From: Clostridia bacterium | GTDB taxonomy: Bacteria; Bacillota; Clostridia; Oscillospirales; Acutalibacteraceae | NCBI GenBank assembly: GCA_017531385.1 | Contig: JAFXLD010000037.1 | Span: 1-64,000 of the forward strand | Reading direction: 5' to 3' | Length of the DNA: 64,000 nucleotides | Part shown: positions 1-7,632 of the stretch, in pieces | Layout of the letters: each line of letters opens with the position of its first letter | How positions within the stretch are numbered: position 1 is the first letter of the stretch | Position numbers and translations under genes: made by a program | The notes under the pieces: generated by a model | What the model saw: only the letters and a program-made list of their open reading frames with translations | What the model was told of the DNA's origin: nothing | The model's database searches: none

Positions 1-447
1 AGTACCATAGCAAATCATAAATGACGCCAATGAGATTGACGGATTAAATTTGCTGATACCGTCACCCTTTTTCTCCCACCATATTGCATGCGGATAATCC
101 TTGTTGCTGTCTATTGCAAACAGCCAACGCTTTTTATCTTCGTCAAAAGAATCGTGAGATGCCAAATATCTTACTATTCCTTTTACTATATCAGAATCTC
201 TGTCAAGTGCATTCACACGGCAAAGAGTGATTATTGCATCGTTAGTTGCAATAGGACTTGAATTGGAATTAAAGAAATCAGGCTCAAGGGCATGTCCGAA
301 TCCGCCGTCAGCATTCTGAAACTTTGCAAGCTCATCAATAACAGCTTGGTTTGATTTATTCTCAAAGAAGTATTTATAAATAGCCAGTTCAAGAGGACGT
401 GCATTTTCTAAAATATATTGTATTGCTTTATTTCTATCCACTATCAT
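1..447 (-). CDS. Terpene-cyclase/prenyltransferase-like repeat protein, C-terminus outside the window
   Basis: Only the first 149 codons are inside the window; the frame is open to base 1. It begins at ATG 447 (MIVDRNKAIQ). Residues 44-57 read QNADGGFGHALEPD, the Q-x-D-G-G-F-G signature of alpha/alpha-barrel repeats in prenyltransferase and squalene-cyclase-like proteins; bacterial proteins with this N-terminus are usually uncharacterised and no catalytic role can be assigned. The gene follows the alpha/beta hydrolase by 30 bp on the same strand and is probably co-transcribed with it. The ribosome site is weak (AGTGGTG). Family resemblance is moderately sure, function unknown. Confidence 0.7.
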   Translation of the reverse strand, partial: MIVDRNKAIQYILENARPLELAIYKYFFENKSNQAVIDELAKFQNADGGFGHALEPDFFNSNSSPIATNDAIITLCRVNALDRDSDIVKGIVRYLASHDSFDEDKKRWLFAIDSNKDYPHAIWWEKKGDGISKFNPSISLASFMICYGT

Positions 448-477
448 CACCACTTTTTGGTTATTAAGACTTGTGTA

Positions 478-1524
478 TTATTTCAGCTTTTTGCTAAGAC
501 ACCATTCTGTCCATTTTTCTTCATTATAGAATTTGCCTGACATTGAATGCCCGTATTTATCCCAACGAGTGTATTTTACATCTGCTCCGAGTTTTTGAAG
601 TTCATCAAAACAGTAGTCATCACTGTCTATTGTAACATTATTATCATCTGATGAGTGAGCAATCCATAACGAAGTTGTAGCCAATCTTTCAACATCATAA
701 CAACTGAAATCATTGTCAAAAAACAATTTACCCATAACGGGTATTCCAGCGGCAAAAAAGTCCGGAAACAGATATGAAATATGCCATACACAACAACCAC
801 CGAAAGATGTGCCGACAATATAGATACGATTTCTGTCAAAATCAATCGGAAGTTCATCAACAAGTTTTTTCACCGATTTTATGTAGCTCTGAATTAAATC
901 ATAACCCCTGTTTGAGCCGTAGGGAGCTTGGGGAAAAAGAATATTGCAATCCTCTTTTGATATCTGACGATATAGCGGTATATTATCAAACATCTGCTTT
1001 ATATTGTCGTGACCCAATGCCCCTGCACCGTGAAAAAGAACAAACAATGGTCTGTTCTTTTCTTTTGCTTCAGACAGACGGAACGGAATGCTCATTTTGT
1101 TGACTTTATCAGTATATTTATAAGAGCTGAATTTGACGCCGTGGATTTTTCTTATACCGTCATTATTGTTTTGTAGTTCATTGTTGATGTGTTTATAGGC
1201 TCTCAACTGCTTTTTCTTGTAGCTTTTATAATATCTGTAAGCCTTCATTATAGAATGGGGCATTTTTTCTTTCTTTTCGAGAGATGTTTGTGACATTATG
1301 TAAAGATAATCATCAGTTCCTACAAGCTGAATTTTATCAAGATATGTTTCTTGTCCTTTATGAACATTATCCTTGAAAAGCGTACGGATTATATCAACTT
1401 CGGTTTCATCAAAGGATATAAGTATTAAACCTGAATCAATAGTACCTTTTTCTATATATGATTCAAAAGGTGCAATACCACACAAATAACTGTCAATAAG
1501 ACAGCGAAATCTTAAATTGCTCAC
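478..1524 (-). CDS. Alpha/beta hydrolase (esterase/dienelactone hydrolase-like) with an extra N-terminal domain
   Basis: A 348-residue protein with no signal peptide. The C-terminal two thirds have the alpha/beta hydrolase layout: oxyanion-side HGAG near residue 165, nucleophile elbow GTSFGG with Ser240, candidate acid in SSDD (Asp293 or Asp294) and His326 in YGHS. The first ~150 residues are Lys/Tyr-rich and match no domain I recognise. Substrate cannot be told; the closest types are PHB-depolymerase-like or prolyl-oligopeptidase-like esterases. It is the first gene of a two-gene leftward unit with the downstream repeat protein. The catalytic set is visible; the rest is inference. Confidence 0.75.
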   Translation of the reverse strand: MSNLRFRCLIDSYLCGIAPFESYIEKGTIDSGLILISFDETEVDIIRTLFKDNVHKGQETYLDKIQLVGTDDYLYIMSQTSLEKKEKMPHSIMKAYRYYKSYKKKQLRAYKHINNELQNNNDGIRKIHGVKFSSYKYTDKVNKMSIPFRLSEAKEKNRPLFVLFHGAGALGHDNIKQMFDNIPLYRQISKEDCNILFPQAPYGSNRGYDLIQSYIKSVKKLVDELPIDFDRNRIYIVGTSFGGCCVWHISYLFPDFFAAGIPVMGKLFFDNDFSCYDVERLATTSLWIAHSSDDNNVTIDSDDYCFDELQKLGADVKYTRWDKYGHSMSGKFYNEEKWTEWCLSKKLK

Positions 1525-1728
1525 AAAAACACCTCACAAGAATACGATAAGATAATTATACTCTTTCAAAAACAAAAAATCAATCAGAATGGAAAATGAA
1601 TTGACGGCAGAGATTTCAAGCTCTACCGCCGTTTTCTTTAATATTATCAACGAGTTCTCTTGTTTTACTGCTTCAGGCATATCCTGAAACTGCGATTTTC
1701 ATTGATATCACCTGTAACAAAAAACATA

Positions 1729-1757
1729 TTGACATTATAGTATAATTTATATATAAT
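1729..1757 (+). promoter_or_regulatory. Consensus sigma-A promoter of the toxin-antitoxin operon
   Basis: TTGACA at 1729-1734, a 17-bp spacer and TATAAT at 1752-1757 make a perfect vegetative promoter 35 bp before the antitoxin start. The AT-rich, partly palindromic stretch at 1740-1770 could hold the antitoxin operator; that part is inference. Confidence 0.85.
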
Positions 1758-1791
1758 TTAATTAGAATAATACTACAAGGAGTTGATTTTT

Positions 1792-2067
1792 ATGACTATA
1801 CGCCCATCAGCAGCAATCAGACAGAATTACAATGAAATTTCAGAACTCTGCAAAAAATCCGGAGAACCGGTTTATCTTACCAAAAACGGTGAGGGCGATT
1901 TGGTTGTTATGAATATCGAAGCCTTCACAAGACGTGAAAAAATGCTTGCACTTCGTGAAGAACTTCTTTCTGTTGAAGAAGCAAGAATGAACGGTGAAAC
2001 AGGTTACTCCGTTGATGATGTTGCATCCGCTATGAAAGCAGCAATTTCGGAGGCCTCTAATGGATAA
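1792..2067 (+). CDS. Phd/YefM-type antitoxin
   Basis: A 91-residue protein starting at ATG 1792, 9 bp after AAGGAG (1777-1782); a TTG nine bases upstream overlaps that ribosome site and is not the start. Residues 1-55 (MTIRPSAAIRQNYNEISELC, then EPVYLTKNGEGDLVVMNIEAF) match the DNA-binding half of Phd/YefM antitoxins; the charged C-terminal ~35 residues would wrap the toxin. Its stop overlaps the toxin start by 8 bp, the usual translational coupling of type II modules. Expected to repress its own promoter together with the toxin, as known for the family. Confidence 0.9.
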   Translation: MTIRPSAAIRQNYNEISELCKKSGEPVYLTKNGEGDLVVMNIEAFTRREKMLALREELLSVEEARMNGETGYSVDDVASAMKAAISEASNG

Positions 2068-2374
2068 TGATTGTTATTCTGTAATTGTATCCGAAAAAGC
2101 TAAGAAAATGCTTGTTTCACACGCTGCATTTTTAGCAAAAGTCAGTCCTGATGCGGCTGAGCGACTTGTTGACGATTTTCAGGAAACAGCATCATCGTTA
2201 GAATCTATGCCCAACAGATGTCCCTGGTTCTCAGGTGCATATATCCCTAAACATCAATACAGATATATCGTATTCAGCAAACGGTATATGTTAATATATC
2301 AGATTGTTGATAAAACAGTTTATGTTGATTACTGTATTGATTGCCGTCAGGATTACCATTGGTTGCTTAAATAA
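2060..2374 (+). CDS. ParE/RelE superfamily toxin
   Basis: A 104-residue basic protein overlapping the antitoxin end. It has the RelE/ParE fold signature: helical N-terminus (VSEKAKKMLVSHAAFL), a central SLESMPNRCPWF, then the beta-sheet core with YRYIVFSKRYMLIYQI and the C-terminal DCRQDYHWLL. Whether it is a ribosome-dependent mRNA interferase (RelE) or a gyrase poison (ParE) cannot be decided here; the 'CRQD..W' ending is common in family members annotated either way. A hairpin terminator follows within 15 bp, closing a two-gene operon. Confidence 0.88.
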   Translation: MDNDCYSVIVSEKAKKMLVSHAAFLAKVSPDAAERLVDDFQETASSLESMPNRCPWFSGAYIPKHQYRYIVFSKRYMLIYQIVDKTVYVDYCIDCRQDYHWLLK

Positions 2375-2384
2375 TCACTTTTTT

Positions 2385-2417
2385 ACCTCTGCCCATTCAG
2401 GGTGGAGGTTTTTTTAT
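2385..2417 (+). terminator. Rho-independent terminator of the toxin-antitoxin operon
   Basis: Stem ACCTC-tg-CCC / GGG-tg-GAGGT with loop attca, followed by seven T. It sits just past the toxin stop. Confidence 0.85.
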
Positions 2418-2441
2418 ATCCTCTTCATTAATTAAGATTTT

Positions 2442-4697
2442 CTACCCAACACCCCCTCGAATTAACTGCATGCGATATTCAAGAAGATGCAAACAAAATA
2501 ATGTAACTTTAATAGCAAATACAATATCTTTTTCTTCGGTATTATAACCATTTCCGTGAATGCATTCATTTCTTATTCCTAATCCGTTTTCAGCAAACAA
2601 TGCAAAGTGAATAAATATATAATCACTTACATATGAAATTTTCCCTATTTCATCATAAAGCAACTGTATTATTTTTGTTAAAACACTTGAGGGTTCTTTT
2701 AGTTTATAGTATTTGTCCTTATTTTCACAAATTGAAGCAATGCCAAACAATTCACCCACCTCACGAATTTTGTTCTCTACAATAGGAAAAAGTTGCGTTA
2801 GATGTGCCAATGATAATTCTTTTGAATATTCAATCAATTTATACTTTGGATTTTCTTTAATTACAATATTATAAAGCCTTTCAGTTTCGTTAAATAATGA
2901 AAAATAGACTTGAAATTGTTCTTTAATACTTTGATATAAACCTGACATATGTTTTTCTATGGAAAAACTATTTCTAAACTTATAGCGATTATCGTTATGT
3001 AATTTTTCAAGCACCTGCATTAAAAGCAAATCAACACGATGGTCCTTATCTATTATCATTTTTGACCTATAAGGAAAATCTTCACATATTATTATATTAT
3101 CCACCAAAATGAGCAGTGGATTGTCGGCTGTTCTTTCCATACACTTTATTAGACGTTCATCTTTTAGCAACATACAATTGCAAGCGCATAAAAATGGATT
3201 ATCTATTATATTTAAATTGTGTTGTTCAATTGCATCTTTTGTAATATCAAATGGTGCATTAAAACACCTAACAGCTTTACTGCAAATTTTAAAATATATA
3301 TCTTGCCATAAACTTCTTATAAATATAATTTCTGACGATATTTCAGAGGAAATTATATTTCTGTTATTTTTAATTTTTATTAGGAATAGTAAATAGTCCA
3401 TAAAAATTGAAGCAATAAGTACAGAATCTTTTTCTATAACATTTTCTATAACCTCTTCAAACTTATCAGATACTTTATAAAAAATGTTTTTATCAACAAC
3501 AGAAACTATATCAGCATTGTTTATGTATGAATGAAAAGCTCTTATTTCATTGATATTATCAATCTCAGAAGCTTCATTAAGAACATATTCTTTTAAAATT
3601 TTAATAATATTCTTGCCAATAGGAGCATTTCGTTTTTTTAGATATGAAAAATATTTTATATTATTAATTTTAGATATAGCAATATTAAATACAGATTTCT
3701 TATCATCTGTATTTACATTACTATCAGCAAAAAATGACAATACAAATTCCAAACTTGAACATTTTAAATAAATAAATCCTTTATCGTCACTATAATCTTC
3801 AATATTGGATTGTAGCAGCTTAAAGTGCTTATTTATTGTTTCCTGACTTGGGATGCTTTTTCTCAAACCATAATCAATAGTCTCAACTAAAAATTCAACA
3901 TCTGTATTTTTGTAATACTGTTTAATCTTTGCAACGATATCAGGTGTATAAACATTAAAATCAGGCAAAATAGACCCATCAGTAAATTGTATTTCAGGTA
4001 TAAATTTACCATCAGAATATTCAGCTGATAAAAATCTTAACAAATATTTTTCTTCCCATGCTAATACACCTGACATGTCAAAAGAATTTCGAAATGAAAA
4101 AGCATCAGGATTGGAACAAACTGCTAATAACTGTTCGCTAACCTTTCCACACGAATGATGTATTGTATTCAAATTATCATTAAAAATACCCTTTTCTTTT
4201 GAAAAATCTATTTTTAGCGAATCAATTAATTGAAATATTATATCACTTTCATATGAAAAATCGGTCATATCTATAATTTCAAAAATATTGTAACTATTAA
4301 AAATATCTGTATATATAAGATATTTTAATTCAGATTTTTCATTAATGATTTTTGCTGAAAAAACATATAAAACAAGCAATTGAATAAAATCGTTATTGAG
4401 CACTAATTCACTATAATCAATAAGCCCTACATAATACCGAGATACCATATCAATGTCTTTTAACCAACCTTGATTTATTTTAATATCATCAACTATCTCA
4501 TGTATTTTATTTAAGTGAACAAAAACATCTTTAACTTCACGGAAAACATTGAAAAAATCAGCACAATTTGAAATTGTACAATCCACCTCAAAATTTTCTT
4601 CTAAATAATCAACAAACCAATCCCAATTTGCACTCTTACTTAAAAGATTTTCAACATATTTAACTTGTGTTTCGTGTTCAAAATAGTTCTTAGACAT
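2442..4697 (-). CDS. Large orphan protein with a C-terminal HEPN-type RxxxxH motif (possible defence gene)
   Basis: A 751-residue soluble protein without signal peptide or membrane segments. Start ATG 4697 follows GAAAGGAG. I do not recognise a named family for the body, which looks all-alpha and is rich in Asn, Ile, Lys and Asp. Near the C-terminus residues 705-720 read ENGLGIRNECIHGNGY: R709-N-E-C-I-H714-G fits the R-x4-6-H catalytic motif of HEPN ribonucleases and resembles the RNxxxHG segment of DUF4209-type proteins. Composition is clearly more AT-rich than the housekeeping genes here, and it lies between a toxin-antitoxin pair and an immunity-type peptidase, so horizontal origin is likely. 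An RNase role is inference only. Confidence 0.75.
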   Translation of the reverse strand: MSKNYFEHETQVKYVENLLSKSANWDWFVDYLEENFEVDCTISNCADFFNVFREVKDVFVHLNKIHEIVDDIKINQGWLKDIDMVSRYYVGLIDYSELVLNNDFIQLLVLYVFSAKIINEKSELKYLIYTDIFNSYNIFEIIDMTDFSYESDIIFQLIDSLKIDFSKEKGIFNDNLNTIHHSCGKVSEQLLAVCSNPDAFSFRNSFDMSGVLAWEEKYLLRFLSAEYSDGKFIPEIQFTDGSILPDFNVYTPDIVAKIKQYYKNTDVEFLVETIDYGLRKSIPSQETINKHFKLLQSNIEDYSDDKGFIYLKCSSLEFVLSFFADSNVNTDDKKSVFNIAISKINNIKYFSYLKKRNAPIGKNIIKILKEYVLNEASEIDNINEIRAFHSYINNADIVSVVDKNIFYKVSDKFEEVIENVIEKDSVLIASIFMDYLLFLIKIKNNRNIISSEISSEIIFIRSLWQDIYFKICSKAVRCFNAPFDITKDAIEQHNLNIIDNPFLCACNCMLLKDERLIKCMERTADNPLLILVDNIIICEDFPYRSKMIIDKDHRVDLLLMQVLEKLHNDNRYKFRNSFSIEKHMSGLYQSIKEQFQVYFSLFNETERLYNIVIKENPKYKLIEYSKELSLAHLTQLFPIVENKIREVGELFGIASICENKDKYYKLKEPSSVLTKIIQLLYDEIGKISYVSDYIFIHFALFAENGLGIRNECIHGNGYNTEEKDIVFAIKVTLFCLHLLEYRMQLIRGGVG

Positions 4698-4813
4698 TAA
4701 TTATTCTCCTTTCATGTGCATTGTTAGTATAGGATTCTTCATTTTGCTTTAAATCGCGTAAAAAAAATATATAAAAATCATATCAAATTAAAAAATTATA
4801 CCCTATGGTATAA

Positions 4814-5836
4814 TTATAATATTGTTATTTCTTTCTTGACTGCATCCATTTCAATTTCAGCACCAATCGGCAAAGTGATTATCGGAACAGTATGACCGCA
4901 ATCCACATCAGCTAAAACAGGAAATCTTGGGTTGCCTATAACTTCAAACAAAATATCAATCTCGCTTTTACCACTGCCTATATCTTTATATCCTTTTGGT
5001 TTACCCAAAATCAGTCCTGATATCTTATCAAATATACCGTGTATATAAAGACTGGAAATAGCTCTTTCAAAAAAGTCAGCTTCTTCATCGATGTTCTCAA
5101 GAAACAGAATGTCACCATTCTGAACTTCAGAACAATAAGGATTTCCGTAAAGCAGAGTAAAATTATCGGTATTACCACCAATCAATCTGCCTTTTGCAAC
5201 TCCTGGAAAAACAGTTTTCCATTCGTTTAAAATAGCTTTTTCATTTTTAAGATTTTCATTAAATATATCTTCGGGCGTGTACCAATCAGTAGATTCATCT
5301 GTGTAATATTCAGGTTTTAAAATTGTGTACGATTCAGAATGATTTATAATATCGATAAAACTATTGAGAGCACAATCCTGATAATACTTTTCGTGTGCAA
5401 ATGATGTAACGAAATTTGGTCCGTAAAAAGTCGGGAACCCGCACTTTTCATTGATTGCTAACAAAATCGAAGTAACATCTGAATGACCAACTATAACTTT
5501 TGGATGTTTCTTCAGATACTCATAATCTATATAAGGCAACATTGAAACCGAAACATATCCACCTGCAGCAGCCATAATGCAATCGACCTTATCGTTATGT
5601 ATCAGCTCGTTAAGTTCTTCTGCACGGTCTTTTATTGTACCTGAACGATAACAAGAATCTATTTTTCCATACAAGTTACCCTTGACTATTTTAAAGCCTT
5701 TGCCATTAAGAAACTTCTCTGCAATCTCTGTAGGATAAGGCGCATCATGGGTTATAGGGCATGACGGCGACATTATTCCGATTGTACTGCCTATATCAAG
5801 TTTTGGTAGTTTATATTTTTCAAAATAATTGTTCAT
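4814..5836 (-). CDS. S66-family peptidase, LD-carboxypeptidase / MccF microcin-immunity type
   Basis: A 340-residue cytoplasmic protein of normal family length. Start ATG 5836 follows AGGAG at the proper distance. The S66 serine-protease triad is visible: Ser119 in VGHSDVT, Glu247 in FLENID and His315 in CGHTVP; the N-terminal IGIMSPSCPI and the GGNTDNFTLLYG segment are also typical. Members either cleave the L,D-peptide bond of recycled murein tetrapeptides (LdcA) or hydrolyse the acyl-sulfamoyl adenylate of microcin C (MccF). The insert of about 50 residues between Ser and Glu and the promoter-proximal attenuator favour an MccF-like, drug-induced role, but this is inference. Confidence 0.88.
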   Translation of the reverse strand: MNNYFEKYKLPKLDIGSTIGIMSPSCPITHDAPYPTEIAEKFLNGKGFKIVKGNLYGKIDSCYRSGTIKDRAEELNELIHNDKVDCIMAAAGGYVSVSMLPYIDYEYLKKHPKVIVGHSDVTSILLAINEKCGFPTFYGPNFVTSFAHEKYYQDCALNSFIDIINHSESYTILKPEYYTDESTDWYTPEDIFNENLKNEKAILNEWKTVFPGVAKGRLIGGNTDNFTLLYGNPYCSEVQNGDILFLENIDEEADFFERAISSLYIHGIFDKISGLILGKPKGYKDIGSGKSEIDILFEVIGNPRFPVLADVDCGHTVPIITLPIGAEIEMDAVKKEITIL

Positions 5837-5863
5837 ATCTTAAATCTCCTAAAAAACAGATTT

Positions 5864-5906
5864 TTAAAACAAAAATGCGTCTCTGACTGTGAAATCAGAA
5901 ACGCAT
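5864..5906 (-). terminator. Terminator (attenuator) in the leader of the S66 peptidase gene
   Basis: Read on the minus strand, a 12-bp stem with one G-U pair (arms 5895-5906 and 5875-5886, loop of 8) is followed by TTTTTGTTTT. It lies between the 18-codon leader ORF (stop at 5927) and the ribosome site of the peptidase gene (start at 5836), so full termination would prevent peptidase expression. Confidence 0.85.
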
Positions 5907-5962
5907 AAATCCGTATAAAAGAAGTATTATTTGCAAACGGACAAAACGGCAGCTGACTTCAC
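5889..5962 (-). promoter_or_regulatory. Predicted antiterminator pairing in the S66 leader RNA
   Basis: On the minus strand GUGAAGUCAG (5962-5953, inside the leader ORF) is complementary to CUGAUUUCAC (5898-5889) over 10 bp with one G-U pair. The second segment covers the end of the terminator's 5' arm and its loop, so the two structures exclude each other. In addition GGACAAAA over the leader start (5990-5983) pairs with UUUUGUCC (5946-5939), giving a third, competing helix. This is the layout of translation-dependent attenuators. Confidence 0.7.
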
Positions 5963-5983
5963 TAAGCAAATTCTTTTTATCAT
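5927..5983 (-). CDS. 18-residue leader peptide of the S66 peptidase gene
   Basis: Starts at ATG 5983 after AGGTGG (5994-5989, spacing 5) and encodes MIKRICLVKSAAVLSVCK then TAA. It lies about 27 nt after the predicted transcription start and ends 20 nt before the terminator hairpin. Its own codons contain the 5' strand of the antiterminator. It matches no known leader peptide I can name. Stalling of a ribosome within the first ~10 codons would leave the antiterminator strand free; that mechanism is inference. Confidence 0.7.
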   Translation of the reverse strand: MIKRICLVKSAAVLSVCK

Positions 5984-6016
5984 TTTGTCCACCTGCCTTT
6001 TAGTAATGTTGATTTG

Positions 6017-6045
6017 AGTATAACACTCAATGCAAAAAATGTCAA
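6017..6045 (-). promoter_or_regulatory. Promoter of the leader/S66 peptidase transcript
   Basis: On the minus strand TTGACA (6045-6040), 17-bp spacer, TATACT (6022-6017). Predicted start near 6010, giving a ~140-nt leader before the terminator T-run. Confidence 0.85.
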
Positions 6046-6123
6046 TTAAAATGTAAGAATACAAAGAAATATTAATTTTACCGGAATCTGTCATAATTAT
6101 TGTGTCACCGAGAACAGGAATTA

Positions 6124-6222
6124 ATTGTTCCGGGAACACACTGTATCAGTCAATCATTTTGTCAAATATAGTATTGTTAAATTCTTGTTTATCGGTGTGA
6201 AACAGTGTGTCCTTGGAACAAT
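6124..6222. repeat. 21-bp imperfect inverted repeat at the left edge of the plasmid-like island
   Basis: The arm at 6124-6144 (ATTGTTCC, then GGGA, then ACACACTGT) is repeated in inverse orientation at 6202-6222, with 18 of 21 positions matching and 57 bp between. The outer eight and inner nine bases are perfect. No gene overlaps it. It could be an operator pair, a recombination or partition site, or a long stem. Confidence 0.75.
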
Positions 6223-6282
6223 AAAACTATTATTTATATTTTTATTTTATTTATATAAATAAATATCATAATTAAATCAGCA

Positions 6283-6319
6283 AGCGACGTCTGGATAAAA
6301 CAGACTTCGCTTAATTTTT
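6283..6319 (+). terminator. Terminator-like hairpin ahead of the first island gene
   Basis: AAGCGA-c-GTCTG / CAGAC-t-TCGCTT with loop gataaaa is followed by AATTTTTTT, only a few bases before the AAGGAG of the gene at 6340. Either it ends an upstream short RNA, or it acts as a leader attenuator. Confidence 0.6.
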
Positions 6320-6339
6320 TTATAAGGAGTTAAAAACTA

Positions 6340-6573
6340 ATGGACAAAACCATACGCAGGATTAAACTTTCAACAGAGAAAGATGAACACGGTTCATTTT
6401 ACAGTATTATTTTTGAGAACAAAAATGCTTTCGTCAGATTTTATGACGGACGAACAGGCACTCAGCGGTACATACATCAGAGCTTCCCAAAAGGACTTGA
6501 AAATCTTGCGGAGATTTTCAACGAAATCGATGACTTCGAAACAAAGGATGCCTATTTTCAGGAGGACAAATAA
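6340..6573 (+). CDS. Small orphan protein of the plasmid-like island
   Basis: 77 residues, start ATG preceded by ATAAGGAG. No domain recognised. The sequence alternates short predicted beta strands (RRIKLST, FYSIIFEN, AFVRFYDG) and a C-terminal acidic helix (LENLAEIFNEIDDF), consistent with a small alpha/beta fold. The next gene starts 3 bp after its stop, so the two are one transcript. Function unknown. Confidence 0.7.
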   Translation: MDKTIRRIKLSTEKDEHGSFYSIIFENKNAFVRFYDGRTGTQRYIHQSFPKGLENLAEIFNEIDDFETKDAYFQEDK

Positions 6574-6576
6574 CAA

Positions 6577-6840
6577 ATGGAAGCAATAATCGTTGACACC
6601 AATGAAATAAAAACAAGTGTCGGCACATTCAAAAGAACCATCGAAATTTCAAGACTTAATGACTTCGGCTGCGGTGTAGCTACAACATTATACTTCGATG
6701 GCATTGAATATGATGATGTAAAAGAACTGAAATTCTTTCTTGGCGATGAAGCATTTAATAAAATGAAAAGCGAGGTAGAAGATTACTCATCGGTATTAGA
6801 CTTTTTCATGCAAGCATTTCCGAGTATGAGGACGCTTTAA
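6577..6840 (+). CDS. Small orphan protein, partner of the preceding gene
   Basis: 87 residues. The start ATG lies 3 bp after the upstream stop and the AGGAGG at 6560-6565 serves as ribosome site. N-terminal half is beta-rich (AIIVDTNEIKTSVGTFKRTI), C-terminal half helical (EAFNKMKSEVEDYSSVLDFF). No recognised family. A hairpin terminator follows directly, so this two-gene unit is closed. Confidence 0.7.
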   Translation: MEAIIVDTNEIKTSVGTFKRTIEISRLNDFGCGVATTLYFDGIEYDDVKELKFFLGDEAFNKMKSEVEDYSSVLDFFMQAFPSMRTL

Positions 6841-6844
6841 GTTT

Positions 6845-6875
6845 AAAGGCGACAGAATAATCTGCCGCCTTTTTT
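6845..6875 (+). terminator. Terminator after the two-gene unit, also usable from the minus strand
   Basis: AAAGGCGACAGA-ataa-TCTGCCGCCTTT followed by T's. The minus-strand winged-helix gene ends right inside the T-run. Confidence 0.8.
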
Positions 6876-7188
6876 ACATGACATCATTGAATTCAATTTG
6901 CTCTGCAATAATATTATTTAATGCACTCTTCCTTGATATTCTGTAAAAACCCATAAGAAGAGAACTGTCAAGAACAGATATCTTTGTACAGCGATTTGCA
7001 GAACTTTTTGAAATAAGTTCTGCTTTTATCAGATGCTTAACAGCAGTCCTTACTTTGCTGATTGTCAGATTGCATATTTCAGCAAGTTTTCGCATAGTAA
7101 TTCTCAACGAGAATCCCTGTGATTCTGATAATTCCTTTAAAATATGATACATTACAACTATATCATTGTGCTTTAATGAGGTTTTCAT
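6874..7188 (-). CDS. Small winged-helix DNA-binding protein
   Basis: 104 residues starting at ATG 7188 (MKTSLKHNDIVVMYHILKEL), 8 bp after AGGAGG. Residues ~15-75 fit a winged helix: a first helix MYHILKELSESQGF, then MRKLAEICNLTISKVRTAVKHLIKAELI, a clear HTH followed by a wing. It resembles the Rep-like protein encoded divergently, so it may be its regulator or an initiator-like paralogue. The promoter region holds a long palindrome (7199-7246) that is the probable operator. Function by fold only. Confidence 0.65.
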   Translation of the reverse strand: MKTSLKHNDIVVMYHILKELSESQGFSLRITMRKLAEICNLTISKVRTAVKHLIKAELISKSSANRCTKISVLDSSLLMGFYRISRKSALNNIIAEQIEFNDVM

Positions 7189-7198
7189 AAGCAAGACC

Positions 7199-7246
7199 TC
7201 CTTTCATAATATTTGAAGTTTAACCTTCAGAGTAATTATGAAAGGA
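7199..7246. repeat. Long palindrome upstream of the winged-helix gene (likely operator)
   Basis: CCTTTCATAAT ... TAATTATGAAAGG flank an inner TGAAG / CTTCA pair around a TTTAAC centre. The left arm contains the ribosome site of the minus-strand gene, so binding or RNA folding here could block both transcription and translation. The arms carry the TCATAAT(TA) word repeated across the island. Confidence 0.7.
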
Positions 7247-7632
7247 GATTTTTTGTAGTTTTTTATATATAAAATAACAATAACAAACATTTTCTTGTAT
7301 AGCAAAAATATATCATCAAACAGTAATACCAACACCCTCATCAACAATTCTCTTTCGTAAGCAATAAAAAAGACTGCTTTGCAGTCGTCAAAATAAAAAA
7401 TTTTCTTTCTTTTCTAAGATGACAGGGCTTTTTTGAATGTGCCCTGTCATAATTAGTTTGTTATGAAAGAAGCGGTTTTCATAAAGAAAACCGGACATAA
7501 GAAATAAAGTACAGAGTCAAAAATGAGAAATGGCTATATATAAAGCTTTTTGAAGGTTTAAAAATGTCCGTTTTCATAATTACATACCGACATTTTCATA
7601 ACAGAATAATTTCAAAGGAGAAAAGAAATAAA

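Noticed and set aside
1525..1728. Terminator or small RNA between the hydrolase gene and the toxin-antitoxin promoter
   Set aside because: The ACGGCAGAG/CTCTACCGCCGT hairpin near 1600-1635 is imperfect and has no clear T-run or promoter.
5984..6139. Extension of the leader ORF to a 70-residue protein on the minus strand
   Set aside because: The upstream part lies before the predicted transcription start and lacks a ribosome site; only the last 18 codons have one.
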